Under the pieces are notes generated by a model, which saw only the letters and a list, made by a program, of their open reading frames with translations, was not told where the DNA came from and searched no databases. Positions 17,417-26,232 of a stretch of 64,000 nt of DNA are shown in pieces (within the stretch, counting starts at the first letter, position 1; each line of letters starts with the position of its first letter). Position numbers and translations under genes: made by a program. Origin of the DNA: Salibacterium salarium (GTDB taxonomy: Bacteria > Bacillota > Bacilli > Bacillales > Marinococcaceae). The stretch is from positions 1,135,246 to 1,199,245 of the forward strand of contig NZ_JAUSUM010000001.1 in the NCBI RefSeq assembly GCF_030813635.1. The letters are read 5' to 3'.

Positions 17417-19056
17417 TAATAGATACTCCTTTCAATTTGGATTAGTTTTGATAAATTTTGGAGTTCTGACTTAATATTTAGGAATGTTTGCTCTAGGCCT
17501 TTCTCGTTTTCTAGGTGTTCAGGTGTCATGATATTTATAGCTGTATTTGTATGAATTTTATAAATGAAATTCATGAGTTCCATTAGATTGTCTCGATTTT
17601 TATTAACCTTTTTGATTATCTGGTCATGTTGCACTTTTAAATCATCTAAATCAATTCGCCAGTGACTACAAAGCATACATTCCTTTGCTTCGCAACGAAT
17701 AAGTGAATCGCTGCAATAGCCGATTTCTAATTTTCCTCTAAAACTAGATGTAGGTGATTCAAAGGCTTTTAGTTTAACATTTTCTGGAATATATCTAATA
17801 TTTTTATCAAAACTCGACATGTTTTTATAGTTTTTAATTAACTTAAATACCTCGTTATCAATCCAGTACTCGCTGTGAAAGCTGTAATGATACTGTGCTG
17901 CAATTGTTCTATGCCCCCCTAAACGTGCAATTTCAACAGGTGAAATACCTTGCATCATCAGTGAAATAAAAGCTATGTGGCGAGTGTCATTTGGGCTTAA
18001 CTTTTGATTGAAAGGTACGTTAATTTGGTAATATTCATTAATGACTTCTTTGTAAAAACGGTCAAGTAACTTTTCTAAATTATTTTTATTGAAAGAATTG
18101 AGGTCTCGTTTTTGTAATTCTCTTCGTCCTGTGTTGTCGGCGTAAATTAAAGACCTATAAGAGATAAGTGTTTCACTTTCTCCATATTCTTTTGTGAGAT
18201 CAATATATTTATTTAATAAGTGGTACATAACTTCGTTTATTTCAATTTTATTATAATAATTAACACTATCGTTTAAAGGTTTCTTTATTCTAGTTATTGT
18301 TACAAAATATTTATTCCTTTCTTTCGAAAGACTATCCCTTTTTATTAAACAAAATTCAGTAGATCTAATCGGAATTATCGTAGTTAAATTCCACCAAATT
18401 AAGATTGGATAGTAAAGGATTGTCTTTTTCAAAGTTTCTTCATCATCAAACATGCTATCTTTTTGGATGTCAGTAAAATATTTCTCTAAATAATATGAGA
18501 ACGATAGGATATACTTAGATGAAGGCAATTGGATAGGATTTTTATCAAATTTAATTTTTTTACGTGTATCGTATAAATTAGCAAGGTATTTACTTGAATT
18601 GTTAATTTCACTAAAGTCAAAAAAACTAAACACAGTAAACAGTACGTATGTTTTTTCATTATTGGTTATATGATCTTGGTGAAGCCATTCCACAAAATGG
18701 TTTACACGATCTAAAGAGAAAAAATCTGTAATATTGACTGCTATACAAAAATGATGGAAATAGTGGATACACGTAGATGGTCGATATTTCTCAAGTAGTG
18801 ACCCAATCCAACATTTAATTAGTAATAGATCGTCTTTGCTCAAATGGTTGTCAATCTTTCCGAAATCTAGTTTTATAGTTCTTCCTGAACTATACTCATG
18901 CGAAAATATCCAAATGTCATCGTAAAGTGATTTCGATAGAAATACCCCTTTTGATTTAAGTTCAAATATTAAATTGGTTGTGTAAGTAACTTCATACTCG
19001 GACAGATAGGAATTATCAAATGAAACATTAACTTTTGTAGTTGTATTATCACCCAT
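17416..19056 (-). CDS. TnpB-like tyrosine recombinase
   Basis: A 546-residue tyrosine recombinase. The first ~180 residues are a SAM-like core-binding region. Catalytic box I is IPIRSTEFCLI near residue 220. Box II reads NDTRHIAF near residue 345, where the usual H of H-x-x-R is N but the arginine is present. Box III follows with LGGHRTIAAQYHYS, giving the conserved H and a candidate nucleophile Tyr. The C-terminus has a Cys cluster C-x6-C-x4-C-x2-C (starting GYCSDSL). Tn554 TnpB has the same organisation. Start ATG 19056 is used because GGGAGTT lies eight bases upstream; TTG 19062 would overlap the previous stop. It acts with the other recombinases on the radC core site (inference). Confidence 0.82.
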   Translation of the reverse strand: MGDNTTTKVNVSFDNSYLSEYEVTYTTNLIFELKSKGVFLSKSLYDDIWIFSHEYSSGRTIKLDFGKIDNHLSKDDLLLIKCWIGSLLEKYRPSTCIHYFHHFCIAVNITDFFSLDRVNHFVEWLHQDHITNNEKTYVLFTVFSFFDFSEINNSSKYLANLYDTRKKIKFDKNPIQLPSSKYILSFSYYLEKYFTDIQKDSMFDDEETLKKTILYYPILIWWNLTTIIPIRSTEFCLIKRDSLSKERNKYFVTITRIKKPLNDSVNYYNKIEINEVMYHLLNKYIDLTKEYGESETLISYRSLIYADNTGRRELQKRDLNSFNKNNLEKLLDRFYKEVINEYYQINVPFNQKLSPNDTRHIAFISLMMQGISPVEIARLGGHRTIAAQYHYSFHSEYWIDNEVFKLIKNYKNMSSFDKNIRYIPENVKLKAFESPTSSFRGKLEIGYCSDSLIRCEAKECMLCSHWRIDLDDLKVQHDQIIKKVNKNRDNLMELMNFIYKIHTNTAINIMTPEHLENEKGLEQTFLNIKSELQNLSKLIQIERSIY

Positions 19057-19058
19057 GA

Positions 19059-22000
19059 TCAATCAACTCCCTTGGGTGTATAAGTCGCGTATTCATGTAT
19101 AGGTTTTACCGAATCAATTTCATTTAATAGATCTAGTAACTTTATATATCCTTGTTTGCTTCCCTTAAAAAAACTTAATACGACATCTTCGCCAAACTTA
19201 TCAACCGCATCGTTTAAAAAATCTAGTTCCATAAACAATAGATTTACTTGTTTTATCTTTTCAACTTCAAAATTAGTGTTGTTAAAGTCATCTTTAAACT
19301 GGCCTAGTGTATTTGTAACGTTTGAGACTATGTTAGCAGTGGCATAAAAATTTGGTACAGAATAGATGCAGTTCTTACAGTCTAAACCAGTATTAAGACA
19401 ACCTTTCTCTGAAACTATACATTGAAAATCCTCGTCTTTCCCCGGTAAAAAGTTCTTTTGTAGCTTATTTAAGGTTTCAAATGCGTCGTCGGAACCTTTA
19501 CTTATAAATAATTCTATTATAGATTTTTTTTGTTTAGTTACACTATTTAAAAAACCTGCGGTGGCTTCAATATTATAAATATCTTTAAAAACTGACTTTA
19601 ACTTTAGAATATTATTTGTTTCCTTTGTCAGATCGCTTGTATTTCCACAAACTATTTCACTAAGTATTTTTGGTATGTAACCAAATATTCCACGATTAAA
19701 TAAATTTATGGAGAGTGCATTAATATCTTCATTTGGGATTTTAATATATATATTGGTTGATTCTTCGCTTTTATGCGAACGAAGTCGCTGAGCGATCTTA
19801 AGGGCTGCACCACTATGTTTTTCCTTTTTTAGTAGTGTGTACATTATAGTAAGCAATGTTCTATTCATCTTTCTGTTTTTGAATTTGAATTCTTCAGGAA
19901 ACCCCTTAAAAAAATTATTGTTGTGTGTGTCGAGAAAATTATTCTTTTTATTATTGAAATTAATAATATTATCTAAAGTAGGGTAGAAATGTTGATTTAT
20001 CAAATGACAAATTACATAGGCGTTCGCAACAGCGACTTTTATGTTATCAGATATAAAAAAGTTATTGTTAGCCTTAGTTTTAGAAACCGTGTATTCCTTT
20101 GTTAAAAGCAAATTGACGATTTTATCTACCTCATCGTCGGCAAGAGTTCTATTTCTAAACTCTTTTAAAGACTTTATATTTAGAAAAGTAATATCAATCA
20201 TTTTTAGGTTACATATATCTCTATGTCTCCAGGCATTGCTTAGGTGTAATAATATATAAAGCCAAGAATAGGCATATTCATTACAAAGCTTTGATGTATC
20301 AGGGGAGCTTCTGAGTAAACCGTCATTTATTGCAGGCACCCTATGACTAAGGTTGTTTACATATGAGTAAACTTCCTTAAAAGTAGAGTAGTCGTATATC
20401 TCCGTGTCGTGATCTACTGACTTTTTGGATGTAAATGTTTTTTTATTTTTTTGTATCCTAAATGAACTTTTGATATTATCTTGAATTAATCCATAATAGA
20501 GTTTATTAATAAAAGGGATTAAAATATTGCGATGGCTAATTGGAATATTTGAATTTAGTAAACCAATATTTATATCATTGCTCGATTTTAGATGTAGCTC
20601 CGAATCCAAAATAAAGTCCGTTAATAACACAGTGCATTTAACTAATGTATTTATAAAATAAGGTAAAGTTTCTTTTGCTTTATTGTTATATAGAATAGAA
20701 TCATTGCAGTAATTAAACCAATATTGTTGCGTAATTGATGATTTTTCGTGAAATTTAATGCCATTTATTTTTAGTAGTTCGTAAAAAGCTGAAAGTGGTT
20801 CATTGTATGATATGGAGTCTAAAAGTTCTTGATGTTCTTTCTTTTGTAATAAAATTTCGTACTCTGATTTAGGAAAAAGTAAGAATGTTGGAGAGCTTTT
20901 ATTGAAAGCGTATCTTTCGATACCCGTTGGCTTTTTTCTATTTTTAAAGTACCTAAAGTAATGGTCTCCAAGTGTTTTGGAAACCAAAGACGAAGGTACA
21001 TACTTCTCTAAAATATTTTGTTTTAGTTTAGATAAATTATTTATTTCTTCTTTACTGTAATAGGTGGTATTGTGGAAGTAATAAAATGATAGTTTAGCTT
21101 CTTTTCTAATAGCGGTAAGTTCACTATTTGAAATTTTCAAAAGTTGTAAGCTTTGTTTTTTTGAATAGAATTTCTCCTTTTCCCCAAGATAAAGCCATGT
21201 ATCATCTTTGTTAAACATTTCAATAATCTTTTTTCGTTCATAAAACTTTAATCTAATGTGTAAATCAATCTGTTCAATGTTATGATAATTGATCAAAAAG
21301 TTTAATTGATGGAAAGTAATATTATATTGATTAATCACTTCTTTATTAGAAAGATAATTAGCCAAGAATTCATTGATATGATCTTTTTTGAAATAAATAT
21401 TATCTCCTAAAAGTTGCTTACCTGTTTTAAAATAATTAATATCCCACTTTTCACATACTTCAAATAAACTAGGGACAAAGTTAGCTTTTAAAATGGAAAT
21501 TGAAGTCTTATTCATACCAAATAATTTTCTAATCTCTGTAAATGTATAGTAGTTCTTTGATAAATTTAGATTTTTCCTATAAAACGATGAAAGAGAATGG
21601 TACTCTACATATAAAACTCTATCGCGATTCCTAAAATGTTTAATTGAATTTTCAAGACAGAGTTTATGCAAAGTTTCATTTTTATTAACTAATTCCGAAA
21701 AAATACTACTTTTAATTATAGTTGTTCCTTTGATCCATTTAGCTTTAAGTTCTTTAGGAGCAAAGTTTTTTGATAAAACTTTTGCTTTAGTTAAATCGGA
21801 TTTAGGGATGTATTCTGTATTTTTTGAGATTCTGATTAAATTTACATCCTCGGTGTGTACAATGTTTTCGTAGATAAAAATATTGATGTTTAATTTGTGC
21901 AAAATTTCGTCTTTATGATATACATTATCAATAAATTTTTCCACATCTGATTTATTGAAATATAAGGAATCCCTGTAGTTAACAGTATGTATTTTATATA

Positions 22001-22289
22001 ATTGATTACACTTGGAAAGTATTTCGAATAAATGTTCCCTATAAGATGCACAACTAGACGATCTACAAACAGTTTTTAGAAAACTATCTGTACTTAAATA
22101 GTTTTCCGATATGTTCTTTTCAATCTTAACAACTTTCATTATTTCATCACGATTAAAATAGGCTATATTGTTAATTCTGTTAACAGTAAGATGGCCCTCC
22201 TGGATTAGAAGTTTAACTTTATTCTTAGTGACAGGGATATTATGTTTATTGTAATAAAATGAGGACAAATCAATATGATTATCTTCCAA
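19059..22289 (-). CDS. Giant TnpB-like recombinase with tandem HTH_17-like DNA-binding repeats
   Basis: A 1076-residue protein starting at TTG 22289 (AGGAGG nine bases upstream). The N-terminal ~430 residues contain about seven units that each end like an excisionase/AlpA-type HTH_17 domain, with a wing strand and helix of the type Tyr-Phe-x-Lys-x-[DE]-[IV]: IAYFNRDEIMKVV, LYFNKSDVEKFI, TEYIPKSDLTKA, LYVEYHSLSSFY, IYFKKDHINEFL, FYERKKIIEMF, TYYSKEEINNL. The C-terminal ~400 residues look like a divergent tyrosine recombinase: box I WRHRDICNLKMIDI, box II KMNRTLLTIM (K for the usual H), box III LRSHKSEESTNIYIK with a candidate nucleophile Tyr. A C-x6-C-x6-C-x2-C cluster follows (CIVSEKGC...). 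Base composition is extremely AT-rich. Not a standard Tn554 gene; recombinase activity is inferred. Confidence 0.65.
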   Translation of the reverse strand: MEDNHIDLSSFYYNKHNIPVTKNKVKLLIQEGHLTVNRINNIAYFNRDEIMKVVKIEKNISENYLSTDSFLKTVCRSSSCASYREHLFEILSKCNQLYKIHTVNYRDSLYFNKSDVEKFIDNVYHKDEILHKLNINIFIYENIVHTEDVNLIRISKNTEYIPKSDLTKAKVLSKNFAPKELKAKWIKGTTIIKSSIFSELVNKNETLHKLCLENSIKHFRNRDRVLYVEYHSLSSFYRKNLNLSKNYYTFTEIRKLFGMNKTSISILKANFVPSLFEVCEKWDINYFKTGKQLLGDNIYFKKDHINEFLANYLSNKEVINQYNITFHQLNFLINYHNIEQIDLHIRLKFYERKKIIEMFNKDDTWLYLGEKEKFYSKKQSLQLLKISNSELTAIRKEAKLSFYYFHNTTYYSKEEINNLSKLKQNILEKYVPSSLVSKTLGDHYFRYFKNRKKPTGIERYAFNKSSPTFLLFPKSEYEILLQKKEHQELLDSISYNEPLSAFYELLKINGIKFHEKSSITQQYWFNYCNDSILYNNKAKETLPYFINTLVKCTVLLTDFILDSELHLKSSNDINIGLLNSNIPISHRNILIPFINKLYYGLIQDNIKSSFRIQKNKKTFTSKKSVDHDTEIYDYSTFKEVYSYVNNLSHRVPAINDGLLRSSPDTSKLCNEYAYSWLYILLHLSNAWRHRDICNLKMIDITFLNIKSLKEFRNRTLADDEVDKIVNLLLTKEYTVSKTKANNNFFISDNIKVAVANAYVICHLINQHFYPTLDNIINFNNKKNNFLDTHNNNFFKGFPEEFKFKNRKMNRTLLTIMYTLLKKEKHSGAALKIAQRLRSHKSEESTNIYIKIPNEDINALSINLFNRGIFGYIPKILSEIVCGNTSDLTKETNNILKLKSVFKDIYNIEATAGFLNSVTKQKKSIIELFISKGSDDAFETLNKLQKNFLPGKDEDFQCIVSEKGCLNTGLDCKNCIYSVPNFYATANIVSNVTNTLGQFKDDFNNTNFEVEKIKQVNLLFMELDFLNDAVDKFGEDVVLSFFKGSKQGYIKLLDLLNEIDSVKPIHEYATYTPKGVD

Positions 22290-22325
22290 ATTTATTTTCC
22301 TCCTGTGATTGTTTCAGTATTCTTT

Positions 22326-23570
22326 TTAGTTTTGGAAATATTTTTCACTTAATTTAGTAACTCGAGGCAAATTGTCTTTGATTGCATTAATAGTTGTTTT
22401 TTCGTCTACATACTCCATGGATGAATTAATATTAGTATCACCTCTAGCAATAGCTATTTGAGTAGGGGTAAGTTTCATGTCAAACAGTATATTACTGTAT
22501 ATTCCTCGGCCTATATGAGTCGACCAATAACTTTCGCTTAACAACGTGTAATCATCATATCTTCCTTGCTTTAATAATTCCTCCAAAAAACGCTTTTTCA
22601 CTTTATTGAACCTTCGATCATAAACCTTACCAGACATTGGATTGCCATCTTTATTTATAAATATTGCCTGTTTATTTTTAGGTTTCATATTTTGAAGGTA
22701 ATCCATATGTTCAAAATAAACTTCCCAAACTAAAGGTATATCCATTATCGTCTGTTTACAGAGCCTATGGCTAAGATAGTTTGTTCTTTTCGGAAACTCG
22801 TTTGAAGTATCCTCTAAATGTTGAAATAGGATATGTCTATTATCCTTTATGTGAACCATCATGGATTCAGTTGGAATTACCTCCAAATCTATTTTAGTAA
22901 CGTTTACAATCTCGCCTCTACGTAATCCACCATAAAATTGAAAACAAATACCTAGTGCAATATCCGGTGAAACAGCTCTAGCCACTTGTATGAATAAGAT
23001 CATAAGCTCGTAACGATTTTTGCCGAAATCTTTTAGTTTTAAAATAGTATTTGATTTCTTTGAAGAAGGATATTTAGTTTGAAGGTGACTTCTTTTAAAT
23101 AATGATTTAACCGTTCTTCTATCTTTATAATAATTAAATTCAACCTTTATATCTTCATTAATATAGTTCTTCTCGCTTAAAAACACAAAAAAATCAGTAA
23201 GTACACCTTCATACAATTTAATTGTGTTCTTTGATAAACCATTTCTTGTTAGATGAGAAATATAATTGCTGCCATGATATAGATTCAAATTCTTTAAACC
23301 TGTAATTGATAGCTGCATGAACAATTTATCTTTCTTAGCTATTGATTTAAGAATATAGTTTAGAAAACGACATACTACTCTAGCTGGTAACAATTGTGAA
23401 TTTAATGATTTTCCGTGGTATGCGAATTTTACAGTTATAAATTCGGTAATCGGGTGAGGTACTTGGATGTTTGTTCTTAGATCATGTACCATTATCGATA
23501 CGATTTTATTATTACCATAAACCTCTTTAATCTCCTTTACAATAAACCTGCAGGATTCACTTAGCTCCAT
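22326..23570 (-). CDS. TnpA-like tyrosine recombinase/integrase
   Basis: A 414-residue tyrosine recombinase, the first gene of the leftward operon, ending 190 bases inside the right junction. The N-terminal part has the SAM-like core-binding domain (about residues 95-160: NGLSKNTIKLYEGVLTDFF). Catalytic box I is FYGGLRRGEIVNVTKIDL near residue 205. Box II is STHIGRGIYSNI, a full H-x-x-R. Box III is ARGDTNINSSMEYVDEK, with D where H or W is usual and Tyr as candidate nucleophile. Size and place match TnpA of Tn554-type elements (361 residues). It probably carries out strand exchange at the radC core with the downstream partner recombinases. The start is ATG 23570. Confidence 0.85.
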   Translation of the reverse strand: MELSESCRFIVKEIKEVYGNNKIVSIMVHDLRTNIQVPHPITEFITVKFAYHGKSLNSQLLPARVVCRFLNYILKSIAKKDKLFMQLSITGLKNLNLYHGSNYISHLTRNGLSKNTIKLYEGVLTDFFVFLSEKNYINEDIKVEFNYYKDRRTVKSLFKRSHLQTKYPSSKKSNTILKLKDFGKNRYELMILFIQVARAVSPDIALGICFQFYGGLRRGEIVNVTKIDLEVIPTESMMVHIKDNRHILFQHLEDTSNEFPKRTNYLSHRLCKQTIMDIPLVWEVYFEHMDYLQNMKPKNKQAIFINKDGNPMSGKVYDRRFNKVKKRFLEELLKQGRYDDYTLLSESYWSTHIGRGIYSNILFDMKLTPTQIAIARGDTNINSSMEYVDEKTTINAIKDNLPRVTKLSEKYFQN

Positions 23571-23668
23571 ATGATCAACCTACCCCTAGTTTTGTTACTT
23601 CCTTATATTTTAGCTTTTTATAGTATTTATTGCTACATGCTACATTTAGCCTTTATACTTTTAAGTTT

Positions 23669-23678
23669 GGCGAAATTA
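23669..23678. repeat. Right subterminal repeat GGCGAAATTA
   Basis: Exact copy of the decamer present three times at the left end (3438-3505). It lies between the recombinase operon start and the right junction, in the same orientation as the two direct left copies. Confidence 0.6.
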
Positions 23679-23745
23679 AAAACAAAGTAACATCAACGGA
23701 TAAATGATATTAATTGTTGCGTATAACTATTAACGCCTCAAAGTG

Positions 23746-23763
23746 TACCTATAAGCCTCCATA
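23746..23763. other. Right attachment junction of the radC element
   Basis: TACCTAT (23746-23752), the inverse of the left-end ATAGGTA, is followed by AAGCCTC and then CATA, where radC resumes in frame as CAT-AAC-CAC. The sequence 23571-23745 carries no gene and must hold the recombinase promoter. Confidence 0.75.
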
Positions 23764-23918
23764 ACCACCCATCCGGAGATCCAGCCCCAAGTAATGAAGA
23801 TATAGAAGTGACAAAACGATTAATAGAATGTGGTCATATATTAGGAATTGAAGTGCTTGATCACATTATTATTGGTGATCGAAAATTCAGCAGTTTGAAA
23901 GAAAAAGGGTACATTTAA
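23760..23918 (+). pseudogene. radC: radC 3' fragment
   Basis: Fifty-two codons plus stop that complete Rad[21 protein letters not shown], then [17 protein letters not shown], and [16 protein letters not shown] to the stop. It holds the zinc-ligand JAMM motif. It has no start codon or ribosome site of its own and is separated from the 5' part by the 20.3-kb element. Excision would restore the gene exactly. Confidence 0.93.
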
Positions 23919-24054
23919 ATTTAGTTTCTTCCTCCTGCCTTTCTACTCTTGATGAATACACATATTTCTTATAAACTATTTAAGTTGAGAATCTTTATGA
24001 ATTAAAATAATAAGGAAAACAATAAGATAAAATTGTGAAAGAAAATGGAAAGTC

Positions 24055-24083
24055 TATGTTTTTCATATTGTTTTCAGTATAAT
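24055..24083 (+). promoter_or_regulatory. Possible promoter upstream of mreB
   Basis: TATAAT at 24078-24083 with a poor -35 (TATGTT, 17 bases upstream). The 299-base gap 23919-24217 holds no gene. Since the insertion separates mreB from maf and radC, a local promoter would matter. Confidence 0.35.
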
Positions 24084-24217
24084 AAGGAATAGTGAATATT
24101 TTCACTTCGTATAATGACTAAAAGATGGATACTAAAATGTGCGGTAAGAAAAGCCGGACAACGTGAAGAGAATAAATAGGAAACAGAGTTTGCAAAGGAT
24201 GAAGGGAGATACATAGG

Positions 24218-25261
24218 ATGTTTGGTGGTTTTTCGAAAGACTTGGGAATTGATTTGGGTACGGCCAATACACTGGTATATGTAAAAGGTAAAGGTGTTAT
24301 TGTACGTGAACCTTCCGTTGTAGCCATGCGGACAGACGCGGGAACAATTGAAGCGGTAGGAAATGATGCCAAAAATATGATTGGACGAACACCGGGGAAT
24401 ATTGTAGCTGTACGCCCTATGAAAGACGGGGTTATTGCCGATTTTGATACGACAGCAACAATGATGAAGTACTTTATCCAGCAAGCGCAACGAACGAGAT
24501 CGATTTTTACCCGCAAACCTAACGTTATGGTTTGTGTACCTTCCGGGATAACCGCTGTTGAGAAGAGGGCTGTAGAAGATGCCACGAAACAGGCTGGAGC
24601 TCGAGAAGCATATACGATTGAAGAGCCGTTTGCTTCTGCCATTGGTGCTGATTTACCAGTGTGGGAACCAACAGGAAGTATGGTTGTCGACATTGGTGGT
24701 GGAACGACTGAAGTGGCCATCATTTCATTAGGTGGGATTGTTACAAGCCAATCAATTCGGATTGCAGGAGATGAAATGGATGAATCGATTATTCATTATA
24801 TAAAGAAAACGTACAATCTGATGATTGGGGAGAGAACAGCAGAAACGTTGAAAATGGAAATCGGTGCGGCTGGGACTCCTGTAGGAATTGATAATTTAGA
24901 CATTAGAGGACGGGATCTTGTTTCAGGACTGCCTAAGACGATTTCTGTTTCCGCCGAGGAAATTTCTGATTCATTGGCCGATACGGTGAATGCTATTGTG
25001 GAAACAGTCAAAAGTACATTAGAGCAAACACCGCCGGAATTATCAGCCGATATTATGGATCGCGGAATAGTCTTAACAGGCGGCGGTGCGATGTTACGTA
25101 ATATTGATAGGGTGTTGAGTGATGAAACGAATATGCCTGTATTAGTGGCAGAAGAACCATTGGACTGTGTAGCACTTGGTACTGGCAGGGCGCTTGAGAA
25201 TTTACATCTATTCCGGTCGAAGGCGGGGATAACCGCTAGGTCAAACCGGGACACGTTGTAA
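24218..25261 (+). CDS. mreB: Rod-shape-determining actin homologue MreB
   Basis: A 347-residue MreB. The actin-fold phosphate-1 loop is [13 protein letters not shown] (residues ~9-21) and phosphate-2 is [18 protein letters not shown] near residue 155-175. The adenosine motif [12 protein letters not shown] is near residue 285. The short MFGG start with an amphipathic N-terminus targets the membrane. MreB filaments guide lateral wall synthesis with MreC, MreD, RodA and PBP2. It heads the mreBCD operon, with mreC 14 bases downstream, in the B. subtilis order. AAGGGAGAT precedes the ATG. Confidence 0.96.
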   Translation: MFGGFSKDLGIDLGTANTLVYVKGKGVIVREPSVVAMRTDAGTIEAVGNDAKNMIGRTPGNIVAVRPMKDGVIADFDTTATMMKYFIQQAQRTRSIFTRKPNVMVCVPSGITAVEKRAVEDATKQAGAREAYTIEEPFASAIGADLPVWEPTGSMVVDIGGGTTEVAIISLGGIVTSQSIRIAGDEMDESIIHYIKKTYNLMIGERTAETLKMEIGAAGTPVGIDNLDIRGRDLVSGLPKTISVSAEEISDSLADTVNAIVETVKSTLEQTPPELSADIMDRGIVLTGGGAMLRNIDRVLSDETNMPVLVAEEPLDCVALGTGRALENLHLFRSKAGITARSNRDTL

Positions 25262-25275
25262 AGTAGGTGTAAGAT

Positions 25276-26232
25276 ATGCCCCACTTTTTTTCTAACAAAC
25301 GACTCATTTTATTAATGGTAAGTATTATTGTCTTAGTAGCTTTAATAGGCTTTTCGATGCGCGAACGAGAATCAGCAACCTGGCCGGAAAAATTTGTCCG
25401 TGATTCTACAGGAGTCGTTCAATCCGTATTAAGTCGTCCCGCTCATTTTGTAGCGGGTTTCTTTGGAGACATCGTTGATGTTACAAATGTGTACGAAGAA
25501 AATAAGCTGTTGAAATCTCGTATGGAAGAATTTGCTTCGTTATCGGCTGAGTTAGAGAGTACAAAACAAGAAAACGATACGTTAAAAGAAATGATTGATT
25601 CAAAAGAAAGTTTAATGAATTACACAACCCGATCTGCTTTGGTTATTCACCGGACTCCTGATCGTTGGACAGAGACGATTGGTATAAATAAAGGGGCTCA
25701 AGATGGCTTGGAGAAAGATATGGCGGTTGTAACTTCTGAAGGACTGATTGGAAAGGTTGATACGGCATCAGAGTTCACTTCTACTGTTCAGTTGTTATCG
25801 GATGGAAATCGGACAAATCGAGTATCGGCTATGGTAAATACAGACAATGAGCCCGTTTATGCTTTTATAGAAGGCTGGGATGAAGAACGGGAAGGATTAA
25901 TGCTTCGAAAAATTGAGTCAGACGCAGAAATCGAAGAAGGTCAAATGGTGATGACTTCAGGACTTGGTGGTGTTTTTCCGCGCGGTCTTGCGATAGGTGA
26001 AATTACATCTATTAGTCCTGATGAATACGGTTTGACTTATAATGCTTTGATAGAACCGGCAGCTGATTACTATAATTTGGAACAAGTCAATGTGATTGAA
26101 CGAACAAGTGAAACGCTGGATGAGGATATTGAAGAGCAGACAGATGATGAGGAAGATGGAGAAGACGGAGAAGATGACGAAGATCCGATTGAACTTGAAG
26201 AAGATGACTTTGAGAGCGGGGGTACATCATGA
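25276..26232 (+). CDS. mreC: Rod-shape-determining protein MreC
   Basis: A 318-residue bitopic protein. A transmembrane helix near residues 8-25 (LILLMVSIIVLVALIGFS) is followed by a coiled coil (residues ~70-105: LLKSRMEEFASLSAELEST) and the twin beta-barrel MreC core (VIHRTPDRWTETIGINKGAQ; VMTSGLGGVFPRGLAIGEI). The C-terminal ~45 residues are an extreme acidic tail (EEQTDDEEDGEDGEDDED), longer than in B. subtilis and consistent with a salt-adapted extracellular protein. It binds PBPs and links MreB to the wall machinery. mreD overlaps its stop by four bases (ATGA). Confidence 0.94.
   Translation: MPHFFSNKRLILLMVSIIVLVALIGFSMRERESATWPEKFVRDSTGVVQSVLSRPAHFVAGFFGDIVDVTNVYEENKLLKSRMEEFASLSAELESTKQENDTLKEMIDSKESLMNYTTRSALVIHRTPDRWTETIGINKGAQDGLEKDMAVVTSEGLIGKVDTASEFTSTVQLLSDGNRTNRVSAMVNTDNEPVYAFIEGWDEEREGLMLRKIESDAEIEEGQMVMTSGLGGVFPRGLAIGEITSISPDEYGLTYNALIEPAADYYNLEQVNVIERTSETLDEDIEEQTDDEEDGEDGEDDEDPIELEEDDFESGGTS

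Larger units (their letters stand above)
3419..23760. mobile_element. Tn554-family-like element inserted in radC, carrying defence genes
   Basis: radC is split at codon GCT-CAT and resumes as CAT-AAC-CAC-CCA at 23760. Removing the intervening ~20.3 kb and one copy of the shared CATA (3416-3419 and 23760-23763) restores a RadC of about 229 residues with an intact HNHPSGD motif. Inside are four leftward recombinase-operon genes at the right end and rightward cargo: DUF5839-like, HEPN, GajA/GajB-like and hsdM-hsdS-hsdR. Tn554 and its relatives (Tn558, Tn6188, Tn6674 among them) insert in radC using TnpA/TnpB tyrosine recombinases and a TnpC; this element shares the target and gene logic but has a fourth, giant gene and no visible drug-resistance gene. 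Exact ends are uncertain by a few bases because the shared core is so short. Confidence 0.88.

Noticed and set aside
24074..24723. Long minus-strand frames opposite mreB
   Set aside because: They mirror the coding strand of a highly conserved gene, have no ribosome sites and give low-complexity products.
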